Below, one piece after another: positions 6,001 to 10,619 of a DNA stretch of 10,619 nucleotides (positions are counted from its first letter, which is position 1; each line of letters starts with the position of its first letter). Origin of the DNA: JBHGBB01 sp041946755. GTDB taxonomy: Bacteria > UBP4 > UBA4092 > JAOAEQ01. The stretch is taken from assembly GCA_041946755.1 (NCBI GenBank), contig JBHGBB010000138.1:1-10619 (forward strand), read 5' to 3'. The notes beneath the pieces are model-generated. The model was not told the origin of the DNA. It saw nothing but the letters and a program-made list of their open reading frames with translations, and ran no database searches. The position numbers were made by a program, and so were the translations under genes.

Positions 6001-9000
6001 TTAATCTTGTTTAATCACAACACCATCGAAATAAATGGATTCAGTTGGTCGGCCAGCCGGATTTATACCAACTAACTGTACTGCATTATAATTAGTAAAA
6101 GGTGGATATCCAAACTGCAGTTGACGCCAAGTTCCCGGAATCCATTTCCCAGATTGCAGAATCGCATTACCACTTTCTTGGATATTAGTATAGTCGATAT
6201 CGTCATAGCTATAAATATAGAGGTATACTTTCTGAGTTGATTCTATAGCCAGAGCATCACTATATACCCAAACTGAACCGACAGCATCATGTTGTGCATA
6301 AGGTAAATTAATAAACTGGCTCATTTTCCCTTTTTGACCAGCAATGAGATCTCCCTCTAGCACCCCATTAAATCCTGCAAGGTAGCTTAACCAGCTCCAC
6401 GTTCCAGGGGCAGTTCCATCAGCATAGGTTTCTAATAACCACCCGGAAATATCCGTATCAAAATCTGGATTGGTAAGTGTTACTGTGGTGGATGGCATGG
6501 TTACTCCCGGATATACCAGGATATCGTCAATATATAATCGAGCATCAGTAACGCCATTGGCCTGATGATTAATACCTACTAATTGAACTCCTAAAACGGT
6601 ATTGGTCGCGTAGAACGATACTTTCATATCCCGCCAGGTATTTGCACTACCGAGGCCACCCTTACCATATGCAATAACTACATTTCCATTAGCAGCAACA
6701 GAATTATCACTCGCTAATTCTTGCAGATAGAGATATACTTTCTGCTGGTTTGCGGTTGTAGTAACATTCGTAGCAATTTTCGCATGGGCAGTATACCAAC
6801 CAGAACTTGGTACCGAGAATACCTGAGTTAATTTCACTTTCTGTCCTATATCCTGTTGTAATTCTAGTACTCCGGTTTGAGTGCCGAAACTCGATAACCA
6901 ATTTATAGTTCCTGCGCCAGGACTTGGGTCCGCATCTCCATAGGGCTGAATATACCAATAAGTAGTATCATGTGATTTCGAAAAAGTACCATGCGAATCT
7001 AAAGATGTCGGTTGTGGAATAGTATATAATCCAGTATGTTCCGGTTCATGATGGAACATTGGCCATTCCATTCTTTCGGAATAATACGGTGCTGCATAGG
7101 CAGGAGGTAATGACATCGAGATGGCATATAGATATCCACTGTTATCACCAACAACAATACAGCAACTATGATCACCCATAACATCACCAATTGCCGGTGA
7201 ACTCTCAATTCTGGTTCCTAATAGTGATAAGGGATTGTAATCACTCCAAGCATCTGGTTGTTCTCCTAGAGATCCATACCAATAGAGTAATCCATCTTGA
7301 GCACCGATAACTGTTTCCCGTAAGATATCACCATTAATGTCGCCAATAGCCGGGGAGTTAGTTACTGCATCACCAAGAGTATCTTCCCATTGCTGGGTTA
7401 AATTGTTACTTGGTGCGTCCCAAGCATAGGCTAAAACTTTTGCGGCATTAGTTCCGAATACCACCGATAATTTACCAGTTCCTTGAAGGTCACCTATTGC
7501 CGGAGACCCAATAATTGCCCCGCCAACGTCAATTGGTGGGAAACTTTCCCAATATTGTAAGCCTTGATTATATCGATAAGTATACAACTTCTGGTCGTTG
7601 CAGCCGATAACCATTTCCAAATTATTATCATGATCTAGGTCTGCTACTGCTGGTGAGGAATAGAAGCTGCCACCAGCAGAGGCTTGCCAGAGTAATTGTC
7701 CGGTATGATCAACTACGGTTAAAATACCATCTTGTGATGCATAAGCAGTTTGGAGATATTCAGAGGTATCACCCATGAAATTCGCTACCGCTGGAGTAGA
7801 ATTGAGTTCACCGATAGCACTGTTATACCATTTTAAACCGGTTAATACATCAAAACAGTATACTGAATGAGTTTGTCGCGCCGCGACGATTACATCCAAT
7901 CTACCATCATGATCGACATCAGCAAGCACCGGAGTCGCTTCAATAGCCGGATTTCCATTTAAAGCTATCGGCCAACCGTTAAGGAGATTACCGGTACTAT
8001 CCCAGATATAGATACTTCCATACATTGTTGCAGCGACGACATACTTCTCTCCAGTACCGAAGATATCGCCTACTGCAGGAGAAGCAAATACCGCACCATT
8101 AACATATCTAGGCCAACCGGACAAAGGATTTACCACTGAATTAGCCCAATTATACTCATAGGCATATACGGTACTATCTTGGGCACCGAAAATAATATCA
8201 GTGACTCCGTTATGATTTAAATCGATTAAAACTGGCGACGACTTAATTGCTGCTCCAATATAAATTGGGAAGCTTGGAACGTATCGTGGCCGACTTTTCG
8301 AGACTGGTATAACGATATTCGTATTCCATCGAATCCGCGGTGGATTAGAAGAACTATCAGTGGTGTATAGATTAAATACCGCAGTAAATTTCGATACACT
8401 CGGATCGATTTTCATTCGGAAATAAGGTGCAATTGGAGTTGCTACCCCCCGTGCTTCGGATCCGGTAAAGCTGCAGGTCGAATTTAGCAGAGTAACATGA
8501 GTTCGCGTATAATCGTCTGCCGGAGAAAGCCAACCGGTAACGCTGCCGATAAATTCCGAAGTAGACCTATTCCATAAACGTAATTTGACATCAAAAGTTT
8601 CACCTGGATTGGCAACCCCATCACCATTAGCCCAAGTAGTTGAGGTATTCATAGTCGCATCATCATTAATCTGTAATGAATGGCGTCGATTGGGTAATTC
8701 ATAATAGTTGAGTGTTCCCATGTAGATTTTAAACGATGCGCTGGTTATAATACTCATAGTACCAGTAGAATTTATTGTCCAATCAGGATAATTAGATACG
8801 GCCATTTCTAAAGTCGTATCGTAAGTCCATGCCCAGGTTACAGCAGCAGTATCGATTTCGTATCGCAAACTAAGATTTAGCGTAATAACATAGTTATCCG
8901 GGCAGGTATTAGCCACATAAAGTTTAAACGAATCATTGTGGTTGAACGAAATACTATTTGCATTAATTCGTCCTCCCGGATAATGGCCTATTGGGTCGAT

Positions 9001-10578
9001 TATGCTTACATACTGAGTATCTGGAGTACTTACTGTTACCGGATAATTAGGATCAAGTGTTGCACTATAGTCAGAATTATTCAATAATCCAACATCTAAT
9101 TGAATGGTTTCACCCGGATCAAGAATTCCATTTCCATTACCGTAAGTACCATTCGGTCCACTAACCCGGTCATCAATCGTATCCCAAGCATAGCAAACCA
9201 GACCGGTCGTGGCAATCGACAATCCCATTCGGTCAACCCAACGATGGAATACTCCGGCAGTATCGATTCCTGATAATTCCCATTCGAATATCGGATGGTC
9301 ATATAATTCTGTTGTTCCAATGCTAATCGTGTATGGGGATAAAGAGCTCGAAACGGTATATACAGCTAACACGGTGTCATTATTAATAACTGTAACTACA
9401 GACCAATACTGTTGTGAACTATTAGAAATGCCAACCGTAGCACCGTATGCTTGATACATTTGACCAAAAACCTCGGTTAAGGTGGTACCAGTATTAAACA
9501 GTCGCATATTCATTTGTCCGGATTCACCCGGTCCTAAAAATCCATTATCTCCATCTTCAACTCGCCATGCATTTCTGGCATTGTTATAATAGTAGCGATG
9601 GAATACTGTTTGTCTCATCCCGGTTGGTTGTACCGTAAGTATAAACGTTTGCATAGCTGAATATCCATCAGCAACGATATATAAGGTGCAGGTAATCTGA
9701 GTATAGGCTGGTGCATTACTTACGCTGAATACATAGGCGGTTGAAGATTGTGTTATCTGCCCACTCAACATAGTACCGAAATCAGAATGATTCTGCAAAA
9801 CGGAGACAAACGTATTATTCATATAGAGCTCTGCATAAACACCGGAGATAGTCCGCCAGGAAGTATTTTCTAAATTTATACTCATTTGAATAGTTTCGTT
9901 CGCTTCAACTTGCCCATCAGCATTACCGTTACTCGGTGATGCTTGGCTGTCATCTAATATGGGAGGCGGAACCATGATGATTTCTTGCCTTAATTGTGCG
10001 AGCGGGACTAGAATTGTTTCCGTTGTATGATTTTGTCCATTGGTACTAGTTGAATAAATATCTAGCTGGAATGATAAGGATGATCCAGAAGCGGTTGTGG
10101 AAACCGTATAAACAAACCTACTTAACGAAGCGGTTACTCCAAATCGACCGACATCACTAAAACTGGCAGAATTAACCGAGATAGAAGCTATATTCTGGTC
10201 AGAACTAGATAATATGGCATAAATGTTGGTCATGGTACTAACCGTATAGTTTTTTAAGGTCATTCCCATTTCAATCGTTTCACCGGGATTAATCTCAGCA
10301 TTACCATTACCATAACTTGGCGGAGTAGCCGTATCGTCAGAAGTATAATCGAGGATGTAGTTCAAATATCGTAATCCCATGTTTTCGATTACCCCACGGC
10401 TAGAATAACACCCGGTTCGTTGTGCATCATGTCGGAAGCCGTTCCAGAAATTAACGGTGGAGTTATAATCGAATCCGGTTTCCCAGACATAAACGTTATG
10501 GGATAAATCGCCGAGTACGATATTAGCTTTGTTTCCTATCCTGGCAATCATCGGTGAACAGGATGCTGGTGAGGGCAT
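6001..10578 (-). CDS. Giant modular extracellular protein: propeller remnant, five Ig-like modules, eight-repeat FG-GAP/VCBS-like propeller, two beta-sandwich modules (N terminus missing)
   Basis: This is a continuous frame of 1,525 codons counted from the ATG at 10578, but that ATG is probably false. The first seven residues (MPSPASC) come from GC-rich DNA that reads as another gene, and the protein's own similarity starts at S8-P9. The real gene runs beyond the window. Modules in order: the end of a beta-propeller (8-60), closing with WNGFRHDAQRTGCY; five Ig-like modules (about 76-756), each with an Asn/Gly-P-G-E-T signature; an eight-repeat propeller (770-1187), closing with WPMFHHEPEHTGLY; and two related jelly-roll-like modules (1197-1356 and 1365-1525). 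Composition is rich in Ser, Thr, Asn, Tyr and Gly with few Lys and Cys, as in secreted proteins. No transmembrane segment or C-terminal LPXTG, PEP-CTERM or type IX sorting motif is visible; it ends at VIKQD. No catalytic domain is recognised. A role in surface display, adhesion or polysaccharide binding is inference only. Confidence 0.85.
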   Translation of the reverse strand: MPSPASCSPMIARIGNKANIVLGDLSHNVYVWETGFDYNSTVNFWNGFRHDAQRTGCYSSRGVIENMGLRYLNYILDYTSDDTATPPSYGNGNAEINPGETIEMGMTLKNYTVSTMTNIYAILSSSDQNIASISVNSASFSDVGRFGVTASLSRFVYTVSTTASGSSLSFQLDIYSTSTNGQNHTTETILVPLAQLRQEIIMVPPPILDDSQASPSNGNADGQVEANETIQMSINLENTSWRTISGVYAELYMNNTFVSVLQNHSDFGTMLSGQITQSSTAYVFSVSNAPAYTQITCTLYIVADGYSAMQTFILTVQPTGMRQTVFHRYYYNNARNAWRVEDGDNGFLGPGESGQMNMRLFNTGTTLTEVFGQMYQAYGATVGISNSSQQYWSVVTVINNDTVLAVYTVSSSLSPYTISIGTTELYDHPIFEWELSGIDTAGVFHRWVDRMGLSIATTGLVCYAWDTIDDRVSGPNGTYGNGNGILDPGETIQLDVGLLNNSDYSATLDPNYPVTVSTPDTQYVSIIDPIGHYPGGRINANSISFNHNDSFKLYVANTCPDNYVITLNLSLRYEIDTAAVTWAWTYDTTLEMAVSNYPDWTINSTGTMSIITSASFKIYMGTLNYYELPNRRHSLQINDDATMNTSTTWANGDGVANPGETFDVKLRLWNRSTSEFIGSVTGWLSPADDYTRTHVTLLNSTCSFTGSEARGVATPIAPYFRMKIDPSVSKFTAVFNLYTTDSSSNPPRIRWNTNIVIPVSKSRPRYVPSFPIYIGAAIKSSPVLIDLNHNGVTDIIFGAQDSTVYAYEYNWANSVVNPLSGWPRYVNGAVFASPAVGDIFGTGEKYVVAATMYGSIYIWDSTGNLLNGWPIALNGNPAIEATPVLADVDHDGRLDVIVAARQTHSVYCFDVLTGLKWYNSAIGELNSTPAVANFMGDTSEYLQTAYASQDGILTVVDHTGQLLWQASAGGSFYSSPAVADLDHDNNLEMVIGCNDQKLYTYRYNQGLQYWESFPPIDVGGAIIGSPAIGDLQGTGKLSVVFGTNAAKVLAYAWDAPSNNLTQQWEDTLGDAVTNSPAIGDINGDILRETVIGAQDGLLYWYGSLGEQPDAWSDYNPLSLLGTRIESSPAIGDVMGDHSCCIVVGDNSGYLYAISMSLPPAYAAPYYSERMEWPMFHHEPEHTGLYTIPQPTSLDSHGTFSKSHDTTYWYIQPYGDADPSPGAGTINWLSSFGTQTGVLELQQDIGQKVKLTQVFSVPSSGWYTAHAKIATNVTTTANQQKVYLYLQELASDNSVAANGNVVIAYGKGGLGSANTWRDMKVSFYATNTVLGVQLVGINHQANGVTDARLYIDDILVYPGVTMPSTTVTLTNPDFDTDISGWLLETYADGTAPGTWSWLSYLAGFNGVLEGDLIAGQKGKMSQFINLPYAQHDAVGSVWVYSDALAIESTQKVYLYIYSYDDIDYTNIQESGNAILQSGKWIPGTWRQLQFGYPPFTNYNAVQLVGINPAGRPTESIYFDGVVIKQD
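6004..6486 (-). repeat. C-terminal beta-sandwich module, copy 2 (residues 1365-1525)
   Basis: It begins LTNPDFDTDISGW, a typical opening of carbohydrate-binding-like jelly rolls (N-x-x-F/D-x-x-x-x-x-x-W). It shares with copy 1 a W-L-S start, G-V-L-E, G-Q-K, Q-K-V-Y-L-Y, T-W-R and V-Q-L-V-G-I-N followed by a closing Y-x-D-x-x-V strand. This supports tandem duplication. The fold assignment is by pattern, and ligand binding is unproven. Confidence 0.6.
6511..6990 (-). repeat. C-terminal beta-sandwich module, copy 1 (residues 1197-1356)
   Basis: It follows the second propeller after a short linker. Landmarks in common with copy 2 are INWLSSFG, TGVLEL, IGQKVKLTQ, QKVYLYLQ, TWRDMKV and VQLVGIN, ending LYIDDILVYPG. 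The two copies are about 160 residues each and clearly diverged. The final D-D-I-L-V/F-D-G-V-V strand resembles the end of many carbohydrate-binding modules. Confidence 0.6.
7018..8271 (-). repeat. Eight-repeat FG-GAP/VCBS-like beta-propeller (residues 770-1187)
   Basis: Eight blades of about 45-54 residues each carry an S/T-P-x-x-x-D core: SSPVLID (780), ASPAVGD (832), ATPVLAD (881), STPAVAN (927), SSPAVAD (974), GSPAIGD (1025), NSPAIGD (1075) and SSPAIGD (1127). Calcium-loop-like sequences follow in several: DLNHNGVTD (786), DVDHDGRLD (887), DLDHDNNLE (980), and a degenerate DINGDILRE (1080). Each blade ends in a hydrophobic V/I-x-x-x-x-x-D/N-x-x-x-Y strand. WPMFHHEPEHTGLY (1172-1185) caps the domain. 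Such propellers are extracellular and commonly bind calcium; the ligand is unknown. Confidence 0.85.
8311..10353 (-). repeat. Five tandem Ig-like modules with N-G-N-G...P-G-E-T signature (residues 76-756)
   Basis: Signatures are NGNAEINPGETI (91-102), NGNADGQVEANETI (218-230 region), EDGDNGFLGPGESG (341-354), YGNGNGILDPGETI (479-492) and NGDGVANPGETF (651-662). Each is followed by an alternating beta pattern (x-L-x-N). Module lengths are about 110-150 residues, and copies 2 and 3 have the most degenerate motif. The Asn/Asp-Gly turn before P-G-E-T resembles calcium-linked, CARDB-like or Ig-like repeats of large secreted proteins. They probably act as a rigid stalk between the two propellers. 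Confidence 0.7.
10399..10557 (-). repeat. Last blade of an upstream, truncated beta-propeller (residues 8-60)
   Basis: SPMIARIGNKANIVLGDLSHNVYVW (shown in parts: SPMIARIG at 8-15, ANIVLGDLSHNVYVW at 18-32) lines up with SPAIGDVMGDH and CCIVVGDNSGYLYAI of the final blade of the second propeller. It is followed by the same capping motif, W-x-x-F-x-H-D/E-x-x-x-T-G-x-Y. The missing upstream part should therefore hold about seven more blades. Confidence 0.75.
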
Positions 10579-10618
10579 CGTTGATCGCCCGGACCAGCTT
10601 GTCTATGTCCGGCTTGAC
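10541..10618 (-). CDS. Fragment of a RusA-family Holliday-junction resolvase, in a different frame, GC-rich
   Basis: Codons 10618 down to 10541 read KPDIDKL, then an NDALT stretch, then FTDDCQ. This matches the catalytic core of RusA-like endonucleases, where D-x-D-N/K-L, a D-A-L helix and a D-D-x-Q motif hold the active-site aspartates (D70, D72 and D91 in E. coli RusA). RusA homologues resolve branched DNA and are mostly carried by phages and prophages. About 22 of 26 codons end in G or C, against about 8 of 20 in the adjoining part of the surface protein. Bases 10561-10619 are 36/59 GC. After the D-D-x-Q motif the frame turns into unrelated sequence and reaches a stop at 10525-10523. Only about 26 residues are present and the gene is cut at both ends. 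The short length limits certainty. Confidence 0.6.
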
Positions 10619-10619
10619 G

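Noticed and set aside
9209..9454. Small + strand open frame opposite the Ig-like modules
   Set aside because: It is a shadow of the long - strand frame, with no ribosome-binding site and no recognisable product.
6001..10557. CRISPR array or DNA-level tandem repeat in the long repetitive gene
   Set aside because: Repetition is visible at protein level only. Nucleotide copies are diverged and spacing is not uniform.
10576..10578. ATG as the true start of the 1,525-codon protein
   Set aside because: It lies in GC-rich DNA whose better frame encodes a RusA core, has no signal peptide after it, and the protein similarity begins only at about residue 8.

Overview
The window looks like a chromosomal fragment of an AT-leaning (roughly 42% GC by eye) bacterium, most likely an uncultured one. 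It makes lysine or cell-wall diaminopimelate by the LL-diaminopimelate aminotransferase route, makes NAD from aspartate, and makes pantothenate. The giant surface-type protein at the right is built from propeller and Ig-like modules of a kind common in uncultured candidate-phylum genomes. The sequence alone does not fix the phylum.

Left part (1-4136, + strand): five cofactor and amino-acid genes in one direction. They are the 3' two-thirds of dapL (cut by the window edge), folK (folate), panB and panC (pantothenate, steps 1 and 3 on the ketopantoate/pantoate branch), and nadA (quinolinate synthase). Gaps are 33-103 bp and there is no strong terminator between genes, so they may form one biosynthetic transcription unit. 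nadB (L-aspartate oxidase, 5804-4236, - strand) converges tail-to-tail on nadA. NadB makes iminoaspartate, which NadA condenses with dihydroxyacetone phosphate to give quinolinate. The two partner genes are therefore adjacent but divergently controlled. panD, panE and nadC are not in the window.

Middle (5805-6000): a 196-bp spacer. It holds a plausible nadB promoter and a clean 12-bp-stem terminator with a U-tract for the - strand gene to its right.

Right part (6001 to about 10558, - strand): one open frame of about 1,520 codons. In protein order it holds the tail of a first beta-propeller, five Ig-like modules carrying an N-G-N-G...P-G-E-T signature, a second and complete eight-repeat FG-GAP/VCBS-like propeller, and two related beta-sandwich modules at the C terminus. 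The true N terminus is missing.

Right edge (about 10541-10619): base composition jumps to about 61% GC. A different - strand frame reads as part of a RusA-family Holliday-junction resolvase. This strongly suggests a chimeric junction (assembly artefact or real recombination) in the last 80 bases. The ATG at 10578, which appears to start the giant protein, is therefore probably not its real start. I found no CRISPR array, tRNA, rRNA or insertion sequence. Apart from the junction and the surface protein, the region is ordinary housekeeping DNA, and I do not see convincing evidence of a new biological system.
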